Assembly (NCBI GenBank): GCA_002917075.1
Contig: NTMA01000028.1
Span: 62,001 to 126,000 of the forward strand
Direction of reading: 5' to 3'
Length of the DNA stretch: 64,000 nt
Source: Hawksworthiomyces lignivorus
Taxonomy: Eukaryota; Ascomycota; Sordariomycetes; Ophiostomatales; Ophiostomataceae
This document shows positions 21,569 to 33,610 of the stretch, one piece after another. The notes under the pieces were generated by a model. The model had not been told where the DNA came from. It worked only from the letters and a program-made list of their open reading frames with translations, and made no database searches. The first letter of the stretch is position 1, and every line of letters begins with the position of its first letter. The translations under genes and the position numbers were made by a program.

Positions 21569-24137
21569 TCAGTAGTACTCGGGCAGGGTGTCGTACGTGG
21601 GGACCTGGCCGAGGTCGCACTGGAACGAGCGCTGGGCGGCGTTGGCGGGCAGGATGCCGGCGGCGAGGCCCTTCTTGTAGGACCACTGCGGGGCGGACTC
21701 GGTGTCCCAGGTCCAGTACCACCAGCCCCAGCCCTTCTCGAACGAGTACATCTGGGCCTCGGCGAACATGAGCAAAAACGACTTGTACTCGGCGCTGTAG
21801 CCGCTGGGCGAGCCGTTGGCCTGGGTGCAGGAGCAGGATGAGTTGGTCAGCGGGCACATGGGCGTGAGGGCGTCGAGGCTGGCGTTGCCGACGTCGTAGG
21901 TGCCGGTCCAGCGGTTGCCGTTGCCGACGTTGCCCAGGTACAGGGCGCAGTCGGTGTCGGCCTGGGACCACTCGGCGACGATGGTGGGGCCGAAGCCGGT
22001 GGCCGTGTCCATGCTCTGCTCGGTCTGCTGGGTCCAGCCGGAGCAGGCGTACTTGATCTTCTCGGTGTGCGTGTAGACGATCTGGCCGTTGTTGAAGATC
22101 TCGTACTGGTGCACGTCGAGCGCCATGTTGTGCGTGTTGGGCTGGCCCTGCCACTTGTCCAGGCCGCAGAAGCCGTCGCCGAAGACGATAATGGTGTCGT
22201 CGGCCACGCCGTTCTGGCGGATCATGGCGGCGGCCGTCTGCGTCCAGTTCATGACGGCCGCGATGGACAAGAACGTCATGCGCGGCTCGTTGGCCAGCCC
22301 GTAGTGCGACAGGACGTTGCGGTAGCGCGGCTGCGCAAAGAACTTGGACAGGCGGTCGTGGACGTCCAGCGACCGCTGGGCGTTGAGGGCGCCGTCGGTG
22401 CCGTTGAGCCAGCCGATGGCGCCCTGGCGGCCGCTGTGGTTCCAGCCGTTCTGGCTGCCGGGCAGCCCGTGCAGGTCCAGGTTGACGCGCAGGCCGTGGC
22501 GCCGCGCCCATTCGATGCCCCGCAGCAGGTAGCGCCAGCTCGTGCGGAACAGGTACGGGTCGCCCTCGTACACCTCCACGGCCCAGTACGAGTAGGGGAT
22601 GCGCACGTGGTCCAGCCCCGCCGCCGCCATCTCGGCAAAGGTCGACTCGGTCACAAACGTCGCGTAGTGCTGCTCCAGCGTCGTCGCGCACTTGGCCGGC
22701 CCCAGGTACGAGCACAGCGTCCACTCGTCGATGATGCCCAGCTGCGCGTCGTAGTTGAACAGCGACGGCGTGATGAACGGCTCCAGCGACAGCCACCCGC
22801 CCAGGTTGACGCCCCGCGCCGGCGTCGTGCCGTACGATCCCCACGGCTTGTTCAGCGGCGCCGTGTTCGAGTTGGCCGACGCCGAGTCGTCGTAGCTCGT
22901 GTTGAGGCCCATGACCGGCAGGTCGCCCACCGTCTCGTCCGTGTACGTCAGGTTGAAGTCGGTCGTGTCGGCCCAGCTGTAGGGGTTGAGCCACGACGGC
23001 GCCCCGGAGGGGATGCTGTCGGGCGAGATACTGCCGAGGCCTGAGCCGCCGCCCGACTGGCTGCTGCCGCCACTGCCGCCGCTGTTCTTCTTGCTGACCA
23101 CCACAGCCACCACCACGATGAGGAGAACCAGAAGCGCCGCGCCGCCGCCCCCAAATATTACTATTTTGTCAGAATGTGTTCACTTAATCCAAAGGCGGCT
23201 TTCACGTCGCGAAAGAAGACAGGAAAGTGCAACACAGAAACTTACATATCTTCTTCTTCTTGCTCCACTTCGGCTTCTGCTGCTGCTGCTGCTGCTGGGT
23301 GTAGTAGAGCTGCTCGTCCTTCTCTCGCTGTATAGTGTTATTCGTGCTGCTGCTGCTCGTCCCTCCGAAGCCGCCGCGGAGGTGCCCGCCCCAGCCGCTG
23401 GACTTGGCCCCTCGCGATCGGCCTTCTTCGAGGACGGCCCCGCTGGGGATGCGCCGGTCGCGCCGCCTGCGGTGCCGCTTGTCGCCCCGCCCGCCTGCCT
23501 TGACGCGGTCGTAGCCCTCTCCGCCATAGTCGTCGTCTCGGTCGTCCTCGTGGTTGATGTAGGTATATTTTTGTCGCCGGTTTCGCGCCGGCCTCTCTTC
23601 TATCACTTCCTCCTCCTCATCTTCCTCGGCTTCGGCGTCTCGTGCTCGCTGCCGCTCTCGCTCTCGCTCTCGCTCTCGCTCTCTGTCTCTTTCTCTTTCT
23701 CGCCGCTGCTCTCGCTCCCACTCTCGCTCCCGCTGACGCTCCAGCTGCTCTTCTTTCCGCCGCCGCCGTCTGCGCTCCTCGCTTCGTGTCCTTGAGTCCT
23801 GTCTCTCTCGCCGCTCGCGCCGCGGCTGCCGCTCCTCTCGCTCCTCTCGCTCCGGCCGCTGCTGACGAGGCTGAGCATCGTAGCTCTGGCCGTTGCTCTC
23901 GCTGGCGCCGCTCTGCGAGCCGGTGTGATTGGCGTTGAGCTGGGCCAGGACGTCCATAGAGAGGGCGTGCGAGGCCGTCCCGCGCCGCGGGCCGCCTGAC
24001 GCTTTCCGCCGCCGCCTCCTCTCGTCGTCATCGTCGCCGTTGTTGTGGTTTCTGCTACTGCTTCGGTGGTGGTGGTGGTGGTGATGTCGCCGCGAGCTCG
24101 ACTCGCGGCGCCGGTGCCCAGACTCGTGCGACGCCAT
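21569..24137 (-). CDS. exgD: glucan 1,3-beta-glucosidase (GH5 exo-beta-1,3-glucanase), membrane-anchored
   Basis: It hydrolyses beta-1,3-glucan from non-reducing ends during wall remodelling. Exons on the minus strand: 23246–24137 and 21569–23160, joined over an 85-bp intron; 827 aa. The first ~297 residues are a cytoplasmic low-complexity region: a His run near residue 18, long alternating Arg-Glu stretches (about 135–170), Gln and Lys runs. One signal-anchor helix (ALLVLLIVVVAVVV, about 307–320) follows, giving a type II protein with its catalytic domain outside. The Gly/Ser stalk leads into the GH5 domain: RGVNLGGWLSLEPFITPSLF, DHVRIPYSYWAVE, LDLHGLPGSQNGWNHSGRQG, acid/base Glu589 in LANEPRM and nucleophile Glu694 in VAEWSQ. 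Architecture matches the exgD group of Aspergillus-type enzymes. Catalytic residues are intact, so it is probably active. Confidence 0.94.
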
Positions 24138-25583
24138 TGCCGCTAAGAGGGGCTCAGGAATGTGTCAATCGGGACTGCTAGCAGCCTCGTCTGTCTAGTT
24201 CGGGCGGGAATGCAGAATCGCTCAAAGTGAAATAGATGGCATGCCACAAGAGCACATGTCTTTTCTTCCGTGCTCAATATTTGCCCTCCTTCCAGAATGC
24301 CAAGAAACTACGCAGAAAGCGACCATAGCGCAAAAAAACCGGCCTCCTCTTTTTATTTTTGCATGCGCTCGTATTCTCCGCCAGATCTCTGGCGCCCTCG
24401 TAAATTGCTTTGCCGGTTTGTTTGGGTGGTGACCCGCTCTCATGCACGACGTTGCAGTGCGGGGTTGGCCCAGCAACAAAATGCAACTGACGTACGACGC
24501 CCTCGTACATGTAAATATTTGTACCCACACAAAAACAATCTCGTCAATTAATTTACGCGATAGCTGCAAGCAATTAAGACGTCAACTTTCGCGATACGCG
24601 AAATTGTTTGCTGCAGCTTTGATATTCCACTCCGTTTGCAACCTTTTTTCCCCCGTATTTTTCTCTGCACAGTGTTTTCTTATTCCAATTTTTATTTTGG
24701 CCATATTAAACCAGAGCCTTTTTAACAAACGGCCTTTTCCGAAACAGAAGACGTACTTTTGTCATCCCCTGAGCATGTGTGTTACCCTCTGCTTTTAGCT
24801 CGCAGGCTATAATGATCCTTCGTCATTTAAAGTATACAATGAGTTCTCACAAGAGAAGAGGTCTTTGTACGCGTATATCTACGACTACGCTCTAGATTCG
24901 CTGTGAAGAAAGAAGTAGAGTCAGCTCTAAGACAGCCATGAGCTGTTTCTGGATGCAACTGAAATTAGCATGGGAAGATAAGGAGCACACGAGTACAACA
25001 AGAGGTAAAAAGAAAGGAGAAGTTTAAACAGAATGTGAAGTCCTTTTCTCGTCTATCGTGAATGAGAAAACAGTCAGCAGACCTCGCAACTTGCGAGTTA
25101 CTCATAAATCTTTTATTCAGGGGGCTGGGATGTGATATCTGTCTCAAGATGAGTCTGCATATGACAAGGCTGCAGATTCCATTCTCTCTAGATGCAAACT
25201 CATTTAAATGTCTCCTGTAAGCCTCAGAACGTAGTATCCGTAAATAATTAGCCGCCAAGGCGTGGGTTGCCGACTGGTCCCTGCCGGAGATGAGGGATGG
25301 CTTCATTGGAGATGAGTGCCTAGGGAATCAGCATCTCGGGTTAGGCAGCCATGTCCCGAGGAAGCATTAGGTGTATCGCATCTTTGTTGATTTTCCTTTT
25401 TGTGATTGAAAAGGGAGAAAATCAGCTATTCATATTAGAGAATAAATATCACTGCATTCTCTCTCTGTTTGGCAATATGATTTCGTGGTTTGGTCAACAG
25501 ATATACAGACTTCAAAAATCGACCTGTTTACCCAATCGCCAAAACAAACAGCTATATATAAACTCTGGTTTGAATTCATCATT
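24138..25583. other. intergenic region (1.4 kb)
   Basis: AT-rich DNA between the exo-glucanase 5' end and the small Cys-rich open frame. No gene seen. It should include the exo-glucanase promoter. Confidence 0.55.
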
Positions 25584-25733
25584 ATGGATGTTGCTCCATG
25601 CAGTCACTGTCAAACATTGAATGAGATCGACTCTCCGGACAAATGCACTGGATGCGGCTTCGATCCTTGGTATAAGTGCAAGCACCCGGATTGTGGATCG
25701 TTTCCTCCTATCAAACACGAGCCAGTGAAATAG
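25584..25733 (+). CDS. possible 49-residue Cys-rich microprotein (zinc-ribbon-like)
   Basis: A short frame from ATG 25584 to TAG 25731–25733 encodes 49 residues with seven or more Cys/His: PCSHC, then DKCTGCGFDPWYKC, then HPDCGSF. The spacing of the CxxC-type pairs looks like a small zinc-binding fold. There is no signal peptide or membrane helix, so it is probably intracellular. The frame is open upstream (from about 25,485), but the Cys-rich part starts right at this ATG. It stands alone in AT-rich intergenic DNA, so the call rests only on the non-random Cys pattern and sensible composition. I do not recognise the family. Confidence 0.45.
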   Translation: MDVAPCSHCQTLNEIDSPDKCTGCGFDPWYKCKHPDCGSFPPIKHEPVK

Positions 25734-26749
25734 ACGGATAGCAGGTACCTTGTCCTATTTTCTATTTTTGTCTCTGCATCATCGAATTATCTAATGCTGG
25801 AAGGGGACGCGTCTTCCTATGTTGGCTCAACAAGGTGCTGCCAGTTGATGTTGGGAAACGGCAGTCTGCTGATATTGAGAAGATGAGACTATCTATGTAC
25901 CTAATGTAATCTAATCAGTGGTTCTGGGCTGGAATTGGCTAGAAGATTCGCTGAATGCCTTCCATCCGTGTAAAGTAGACGTCATAAATTAGAAAATATA
26001 TTTATTTCTACACTCTGTTTATATGGCATAGTTAAGCCTTAGATGTTGCTTGCACAGTTGTATAGATATCCAGAACTCCTTGCATCTATACCATTTATTT
26101 GCAATAAATGACTCTCTCTAGTCTAGCTATAAGTTCTTATGCTCTCCATTCATTCTAGACAGTCAAAAAAACAAAACACGCCATATAGGAAAAGGAGAGC
26201 GGAAGGGAGCGCGTCTGTAGGGCTGAAGCCATTGCTCAAATAGAGAGAGGGGCATTGTCATGTCAGAATAAAGTCACTAGGCAGCAATCCAATAGAATTG
26301 AAAGCCAAAATGAGCGTCCCCTTAGATGCACGTGTCTGACGTTGTGGCAAGGCTGTTGCTTGCGTAGAAGATGTAGAATTGCAGAAGCCAAACATTCAAT
26401 TAACACCGAGTTCCCCATATGGTTCGAAAAGGGACCGCTGTTTTTAGTAGCGCGCTGTGGTTGCGGTCCCTGGGGCGGCTGGAGGCGGGTTGGGCTCTGC
26501 ATTTATGCGCTAACCCCAAGAAGATATAGTGACGTGCCTTCACCGAAGTAAGCCGACGGCAGCCGCGAATTGGCGGATGTTTCCCCTGCTACCCCGTCTG
26601 TCCCTGTCTGACTTGCCTCAGCTTCTCCGCAATCTGGTTCTGTTGTCTTAGATTTTGCATTCTGCGCTCAATTCATATCTTTTTCTCGAGGACGCGGCAG
26701 TAAGGAACAAAAGTCGCAAGAAAAAAAGAGGTACTCAAAGTTGGCGGCT
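25734..26749. other. intergenic region, BCKDH E1 beta promoter
   Basis: 1.0 kb without a visible gene. Mostly AT-rich, becoming mixed near the start of the E1 beta gene. Confidence 0.6.
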
Positions 26750-28228
26750 ATGACGACGTCACCATCTGTTTCGCGGGCGCTGCCGCAGCGGCTTTTGGCT
26801 GCTCGGCCGCCGTGCCAGCGGCTCTTTGCAACAGCATCAAGGACGGCAGCAGCGGCGGTGACAGCCGGGAGGACGGTAGCTACAAGTTCGGCGTCTGCCC
26901 GGAGGAGATGGAAGCTCTCCGCCGCCCAGAGGGCGCCGGCTCTCGCGGCGGCGGCCTCGCGGTCCTACTCGCTGCACCCGCCCAACGCACGGCTCAACCT
27001 GCCGATCGACTACGCGACGACGCCGCTGCTAGCGCACACGGCGCAGGCGGCGCTGAGCAACGCGGAGCTGCCGCCGGAGATCCGGGGCAACGGCGCGGGC
27101 GGGGGCGCGGGGGCGACGAAGCGGATGAACCTGTACCAGGCGATCAACGACGCCATGTCGACGGCGCTGGCGGAGGACGAGTCGGTGCTGCTGTTCGGGG
27201 AGGACGTGGCGTTTGGCGGCGTGTTCCGGTGCTCGATGGGGCTCAAGGACACGTACGGGGACGAGAGGGTGTTCAACACGCCGCTGAGCGAGCAGGGAAT
27301 CGTGGGGTTCGCCATCGGGCTGGCGGCCGAGGGCATGCGGCCGATCGCGGAGATCCAGTTTGCCGACTACGTGTTTCCGGCGTTCGACCAGCTGGTCAAC
27401 GAGGCGGCCAAGTTCCGCTACCGCGACGGGACCAACGGCCGCCACGCCGGCGGCCTCACGGTGCGCATGCCGTGCGGCGCCGTGGGCCACGGCGCGCTGT
27501 ACCACACGCAGTCGCCGGAGGCGCTCTTCGCCCACGTGCCCGGCCTGCGCGTGGTCATGCCGCGCTCACCGCTGCAGGCCAAGGGCCTGCTGCTGGCCGC
27601 CATCCGCTGCAACGACCCCGTCGTCTTCATGGAGCCCAAGATCCTCTACCGCGCCGCCGTCGAGCAGGTGCCCGTCGACCCCTACACGCTGCCGCTGTCC
27701 AAGGCCGAGGTGCTCAAGGAGGGCAGCAGCCTGACGGTCGTGTCCTACGGCCAGCCGCTCTACACGTGCCTCAGCGCCATCCGCCGCGCCGAGGAGGACC
27801 TCGGCGCCGGCCTCTCCGTCGAGCTCATCGACCTGCGCACCATCTACCCCTGGGACCAGGAGACGGTCCTGCGCAGCGTGCGCAAGACCGGCCGCTGCAT
27901 CGTCGTCCACGAGTCCATGGTCAACATGGGCGTCGGCGCCGAGGTCGCCGCCGCCGTCCAGGAGGACAAGGACACCTTTGTGCGCCTCGAGGCCCCCGTC
28001 ATGCGCGTCGCCGGCTGGAGCACGCCCACCCCGCTGGCGTTTGAAAAGTTCAACGTGCCAGATGTAGCGCGTGAGTCTTTGCCCAATCTCCTTCCCTCTT
28101 TTTTTTCACTTTCCCTTTTTCTCTCCTGGGCAGAAGTAGCTGCGCTGCTCTGCTTTAGTGTCTCTGCTCAAAAGACTAACAAAAATGCAGGGATATATGA
28201 TGCCATAAAGAAGTCGATAAGCTATTGA
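26750..28228 (+). CDS. BCKDHB: branched-chain 2-oxoacid dehydrogenase E1 component, beta subunit (mitochondrial)
   Basis: Beta subunit of the thiamine-diphosphate E1 heterotetramer that decarboxylates the oxoacids of Leu, Ile and Val in the mitochondrial matrix. Exons: 26750–28070 and 28191–28228, joined over a 120-bp intron with a GACTAAC branch site; 452 aa. The N-terminal ~75 residues (Arg, Ala and Ser-rich, few acids) are a mitochondrial presequence. Core motifs: [73 protein letters not shown], and the C-terminal domain ([28 protein letters not shown]). The GVFRC segment and the ending [13 protein letters not shown] favour the branched-chain over the pyruvate enzyme. The last 13 residues come from the small second exon; reading through the intron gives an unrelated tail. 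The E1 alpha and E2 partners are not here. Confidence 0.94.
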   Translation: MTTSPSVSRALPQRLLAARPPCQRLFATASRTAAAAVTAGRTVATSSASARRRWKLSAAQRAPALAAAASRSYSLHPPNARLNLPIDYATTPLLAHTAQAALSNAELPPEIRGNGAGGGAGATKRMNLYQAINDAMSTALAEDESVLLFGEDVAFGGVFRCSMGLKDTYGDERVFNTPLSEQGIVGFAIGLAAEGMRPIAEIQFADYVFPAFDQLVNEAAKFRYRDGTNGRHAGGLTVRMPCGAVGHGALYHTQSPEALFAHVPGLRVVMPRSPLQAKGLLLAAIRCNDPVVFMEPKILYRAAVEQVPVDPYTLPLSKAEVLKEGSSLTVVSYGQPLYTCLSAIRRAEEDLGAGLSVELIDLRTIYPWDQETVLRSVRKTGRCIVVHESMVNMGVGAEVAAAVQEDKDTFVRLEAPVMRVAGWSTPTPLAFEKFNVPDVARESLPNLLPSFFSLSLFLSWAEVAALLCFSVSAQKTNKNAGIYDAIKKSISY

Positions 28229-28730
28229 GAAGCGGGCTGAAAGTCAGATAGAGGAACTAGAAAGAAGGGAAAGAAAAAGCAGCTGCTCAAGCCTTTTTTT
28301 ATAATCACATGTGCATTGCAGAAAGCATTAAATAAATGAGAGGCCGTCTGTTTTATGGTCAAGCTAGAATATATGCTATATATTAATGAATAGCTGAGCA
28401 AGCTTCAGCATAGTCTGTAAGCTTGAATGGTTCCTGTCTAGGTGAAATGATAGCGCTCATGGGCGCCTAGCTGGTAAGCATTGGGGGCCATCTGGGACCC
28501 TTGGGCGGAGCCTGCCCCTCCCGCCTCCTGATTTGCCCCGCATCAGATCTCGTCTGGGAACGCAGCTTCAACTGCAACGGTCCGGACGTGAGCTCTTGGA
28601 CGGTCAAGTGGCCTTTTTTTCTTTCTTTTTTCTGCTAGTCCTTGTATCTACCTCTTGTGTCAGTTTCAATTCCCGAGCGTCCCTTGCACTTTCAAGCTTA
28701 TACGCACACGCACGCCTGCGTTCTGCAACG
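28229..28730. other. intergenic spacer
   Basis: About 500 bp between two same-direction genes: the 3' flank of the E1 beta gene, then the promoter of the capping protein with a T-rich stretch near 28,613–28,632. No gene seen. Confidence 0.65.
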
Positions 28731-29941
28731 ATGCCGAGCTCGCAGGACGTCGAAATCGTGTCCTCCTTTGTGGAGGGCGCGCCCCCCGGCGAGGTAAGCA
28801 GATGGTGTACCCGCAGCCATGAGATGTGCAGCGTGAACAATACGAGCTAACGAGCACAGCTCTCCAGCGTGATAGCAGGTAGTTCCAATTCTCATCTCTC
28901 TCCCCTCTCAGGCCGCCCGCAGCCGGAGCTCGCCGATATGTCGCTCTCTCGCATGCGCTAACTCCATTCACTTCTGATCCCGCACGCAGACATTGAGAGC
29001 CTCACCATCTCCAAGCCCAGCCTCGTCGCCGAGGTGGCGTCGGCGTTTGCAAAGTACAACGAGGAGCAGTTCACGACGGTGCAGCTGCCGGGCAGCAGCA
29101 GCGGCAGCCCACCGGCCATTGTCAGCGCCGACAGCGCGCTGGGCGGCGGCCGCTACGTCGACCCGGCGAGCGCGACCAGCTTCGCCTTCGACCACCGGAC
29201 GCAGAAGGCGAGCGCCGTGCAGAGCTACGTGGTGGAGGGCGCGCAGGCCGACCTCGTGTACGTAGCACCAAAGGAGGGGAGAAGCGGCTCTGCCGCCGGC
29301 GGAGGTCGCAGCCTAAGGAGAAAAGACAAAAGCTAACCGGTCCACGCCCGCAGCAAATCCACCCTCAAGGCGCTGGAGACCTACGTCAAGGAGCACTACG
29401 AGCGCCCCGCCTTTGGCGTCTACCCCATAGACGGCGACAGCAAGATCGCCATCCTGATCGTCAGCAACAAGTACAGCCCGCAGAACTTTTGGTGCGCTTT
29501 CCCGCCTGTCGTCTGCTCCTGCACGATCCCTCTGCCTTCCCTCTTACTCTACTAACACTCTTTTCCCCCTCTGCCAGGAACGGCCGCTGGCGGTCGCGCT
29601 ATGTGTTCGATCCCAGCTCGGGCACGCTCGAGGGCTCTATCCGCGTCGACGTGCACTACTATGAGGACGGTAACGTGCGGCTGCTGACTGACGAGCCGCA
29701 GACGGCATCGATCGCGTCGAGCGGCGCCGCAGGCGCGGCGCTGGCGCGGGAGATCGCGGCGCTGGAGAAGAAGTACCAGGAGTCGCTCAACAAGAAGTTC
29801 CTGAGCCTCAGCGAGGGCGCGTTCAAGGGCCTGCGGCGGCAGCTACCGGTCACGCGGCAGAAGATCGAGTGGGACAAGGTGTCTAGCTATCGGCTGGGGC
29901 AGGACATTGGCGGCGGCGGCGGCGGTGCCGGGCGGAGGTAG
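28731..29941 (+). CDS. CAP1: F-actin-capping protein subunit alpha
   Basis: Alpha subunit of the heterodimer that caps actin-filament barbed ends in cortical patches. Five exons: 28731–28793, 28860–28878 (only 19 nt), 28990–29257, 29354–29491 and 29578–29941; 283 aa. Conserved features in order: the start EIVSSFVEGAPPGEL-SSVIADIESLT (needs the 19-nt exon), YNEEQFTTVQLPG, KALETYVKEHYERPAFGVYP, IAILIVSNKYSPQNFWNGRWRSRY, GTLEGSIRVDVHYYEDGNVRLLT and a helical C-terminal part that binds actin in this family (ALEKKYQESLNKKF, FKGLRRQLPVTRQKIEWDK). Length fits the family (about 270–290). The tail after LGQDIG is a Gly-rich run. Splicing is fully phase-consistent, so the gene appears intact. The beta partner is not in the window. 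Confidence 0.95.
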
Positions 29942-32900
29942 ACCAGCGGCTTAGTGGTGGGCGGGGGGGGAAGAGGCAGCAGGAACTGAAATGGAAGAAA
30001 CAGGGTGAAAAGAACTGTGCTCTTTTTGTTTACGAGGACCTTCTGTTCGTAAGACGGAAGGCAACAAAACCACACAGCTTCGAAAATACGATATGAAGAA
30101 ACGAAGTCTCCCACCTAGTTTTACTTTCTTATACAAACATTCATATTTCGCTGCCACGGCGGCCGTGATCTAATTTCGCTCTCGGTGAGTAAGTTCTATA
30201 GCGACGTAGACGCTGTGGTATTTGATTCTAGACCGTGCCCGCAGCTTATGCTATGTTCCTACCCAGTTCAAACGAGATGATAGCCTCTCCACGGTTAACT
30301 AGAGTCATACAGAAAAGGGGATATCATCACGTTGCCTGTTTTTGAAGGTTAGTATGCATCTCCCCCTTCCAATAATACGAAATACATCTAAATTATTTTT
30401 GTACAATTTTAGATATTCATATTTTCCATGTAGGAACAGAGAAAGGTGACGATGGCAAACTGGAAACGGCTGGCAACAGAGTCTTGCCAGTGGCAGCATA
30501 TGGTTCGAGTCTTGACGATACCATCTCTGCTGCTTACAACAGCATACAGAACATTCATTTCGACGGCATGTTTCTCAGGAAGAATACCGCTTCAGAATAT
30601 AGACGAGCATAGTTTCACTATATCATTTTTGTGCCCATTTTATCTTTAATTGGTTGTTTATATCGGTAGTGATATGGGATTTCATTCACATACGCGTCAC
30701 TACTTAAATCTAAGCGAATGGTACAACAAATAGCCGCGACAACAAATAAACTTCGCCTTGAAATCTTTTCCCAGGCTGCCGAATCATTCCACGCAGCAAG
30801 CCTAATTTGGCGTACGAGTAGTGCACCAGTACGACTAGAATTCACCTCGAATGTGTAGTCGCCTCGCTTGCTTCACGGAGCCGGAATTTATCACCAACTC
30901 TATCGAGATACAGCTGGGTGGCCGCTAACTCGGCAACCCAAAAAGGCAGAAACAAGAGGCATGTAAGAATGGCGCGATGCGGAGTGTGAATATGCGAAAA
31001 CACGTGTAGTACAGGCTGATCAGGGCTCTCAGAGGGCTTGATAGACAGCAAAACTGTGTTTCGTTTTCCTATGCGCTGACTCTCCTCTCCTTACCTCTGT
31101 ATTTTCATGGTCACCACACCCCCATTTGCCCCGGAAAAAGACAGTAGTCGATGGCGAGGCGGGTTATTATATACCCACAGACAAGGTGGAGAGCGGAATG
31201 GTGGATAAGCTCTTCCCGGAAGTCCGTCTCCACGGGATGGGGTAAGGCAGTGCGCACAGAGACGTCAAGACATGGTTCGGGGCGACGAGATCTACGATGC
31301 GGCGGACAAACGCTGTGCCAGCAGAGGGTCCTCCTGCCTCTGTCCAGTTACCGAGATACTTGCCTGCGACTGCCTCGCGCCGTCCAACCGTATGATGAAA
31401 GAAGAAAAGTGGGAGACGAAACGGCTCGCAGGACACCAGAAAATCGGTGTGCTGACCGTATTGACCCTCACTGGAAGCGTCTTCTCCGAGGTTAGTATTG
31501 GCCTCGGGCACTAGCCATGTGCGGAGTTGCGGTCTACTTGTCTGCACACATGCAATCGCTTGTCAACGACTCGTCAAACCGAACGGCAATTACCAATTGG
31601 CTCCCACAGCTGGAGCCTGTTGGCAACTCGCCCTACACCACTTGCATCGCTCGCCGCAATGAGCCTCGGGATGAATCGAGTCTGACGTGAGGCCTTGCTA
31701 AATGAACGCAAAGCCAAATATAGCTGATTTGGGTGTCAAAAGAGGTTGCCAATTGCGTACAAAGTTACAGAGGACACCGTCCAAAACGTGTGCACAGAGG
31801 CGGGCAGAAATGGGCAGAAATGCTGGTCGTCCGTTTCGATTATCTTCGCTCTATCTTCGCCCTCTTGCAGACCAACAATGGACGAGAGCCAGTGCTATAT
31901 CGAGTCTACACCATCGTCACCACCATCAAGAAAACCCTAAGACCGCTGGTGTAAAAATAAACCTAATAATACGGAGTACACGTAGTCGTAAATACCTTCT
32001 TCAAGGCTTATGCTGCAGCCCGGAAGACGGAATACTCCACTAACGTCCTTAATGGAAATTTGTTCCGAGCGCGTTTAGATACAGATAGTCCGGGTATCGA
32101 AGCCAGTAACAGGAAAATTAACCCATTGGGATAAGATGATGGGATAAGATGGGATAAGACGCGAGACCCATTGTTTTTTTGCTTGTCCTTGTCTGTTCTT
32201 GTCTGTTTGTTGGATCTGGCCCGTGCTTCTCCTCCCCAAAGGACAGAATTGCCGTTCCCTCCCGTGTCATACGTTTTTCCCTCGTCCCCCCATCTTTTCC
32301 CACCCATTTCCTTCTGATTCCCACTGATTCCCACCGATGTCCACAGTTTTCTCACAGCTTTTCCCATAGTTTCCCACCGTTTTCTGCTGCCTCCCGCTCT
32401 CCCCTGCTGCCTTCTCGGTTTAATCTTGGGATTTAAATTTTCTCAGGACACCTCCCCCTAGCAGCTAGCAGACCATGCAAGCAATCCTCTAATTGTCTGC
32501 TCCCCACTCTTTGAGCTTCTTGTGCATCTCCAGAGACCCCTTGGATCAGCCAATCCCATGAGCTTGATTTCTGTTTTTCCCCTTTCCGCTGTGCGATTTG
32601 TGCTCAATTCGTCGCTAGTTAGTTGTCCGCCTTTTTGTTGTGCTTTTCCATTAAACAGCCAGCTGTTCTCATAAGTAGTCAAGTAGTTTTATTCAACGTA
32701 TTCATACAAAAACATACGTGTACGTAGTTTGCTCTCCACATATTATGCTGATCCACAACACACGATTCCCTCCCACCCCTACGAGTAACAGCAGTACCCT
32801 TGCTCCTTGCCCGTTTTCCCTCCCGTAGTCAACTATACTGGCCGGCGCGCGCGCCCAGGTACCCTTAGTTTACCGTCTTTGTTTGCCGTCTTTTTCTTCT

Positions 32901-33173
32901 TTTTTCTGTTCTGTTCCATTTTGGCCGCCTTGTTCACCTCCCTATCCCCTATCTATCCCTCCGGAGCCCCCTTGTTCGCGCTATCTTTTTTAAACCCCAA
33001 AGCCGTCGCTATATTATTCTTCCCAAAAATTTCCACCACGACCTTCTTCTTCCCCATCCTACAACAAAACTGCACGCCGAACCTCAATCCAGCAGGACTT
33101 CACCAGCACATCGACCTCGGACTTCTCCTCGCTCCACTTCTTCCCTCGTCACAAACCACTCACAACCGCAATC
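29942..33173. other. intergenic region (3.2 kb)
   Basis: No gene seen. The left part is the CAP1 3' flank. The right end (about 32,800–33,170) is the CT-rich promoter and leader of cytochrome b5. Around 32,260–32,400 a loosely repeated ttcccac/gattccca pattern is present. Open frames here are short and show no family motifs. Confidence 0.55.
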
Positions 33174-33530
33174 ATGTCGAAAGAGTACACCTTCCAGGAT
33201 GTTGCCGAGCACAACACCAAGAGCGACCTCTTCGTGGTCATTCACGACAAGGTCTACGACGTGACCAAGTTTGTCGACGAGCACCCGTACGTTCTCTTGC
33301 CCCCGACCTGAGCCGCCGCCGCAGAAGGCTAGCAGGAGCTTGTCCGGGTCCCTGTCGAATTGGCATGGATTTTTGCCAGTATCATGCTAACAAAACGCTG
33401 TAGGGGTGGTGAAGAGGTCCTTCTCGACGTCGCCGGCCAGGACTCGACCGAGGCCTTTGAGGACGTCGGCCACAGCGACGAGGCGCGCGAGACCCTGGCC
33501 CAGCTGCTGGTCGGTTCTCTGAAGAGAAAG
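33174..33530 (+). CDS. CYB5: cytochrome b5, heme domain (3' end unresolved)
   Basis: Small heme protein passing electrons to ER desaturases, sterol enzymes and P450s. Exons 33174–33286 and 33404–33530 are secure and give 80 codons: [55 protein letters not shown] and [14 protein letters not shown]. The two heme-ligand His residues are in HPGG and GHS. A GTAAGG donor follows AAG 33530. Known fungal cytochromes b5 then continue with a GDP-type linker and a hydrophobic tail anchor of about 20 residues. I find no such exon downstream before the next gene. The best acceptor (TTAG near 33,666) leads to a frame without a membrane helix. An unspliced reading passes through a run of 29 T and would give a Phe run, ending at 33,749. 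The end coordinate given is only the end of the certain part. Confidence 0.85.
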
Positions 33531-33579
33531 GTAAGGACGAACTTTGACACTTCCAGACAACTCTGGTGCCGGAGGACTA

Positions 33580-33610
<31 letters not shown>

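Noticed and set aside
21345..22994. 549-codon alternative frame on the strand of the exo-glucanase
   Set aside because: Overlaps the clear GH5 frame and encodes Arg/His-rich sequence without motifs.
26741..26749. TTG at 26741 as the start of the BCKDH E1 beta protein
   Set aside because: The ATG at 26750 gives a normal mitochondrial presequence; a TTG start is unnecessary.
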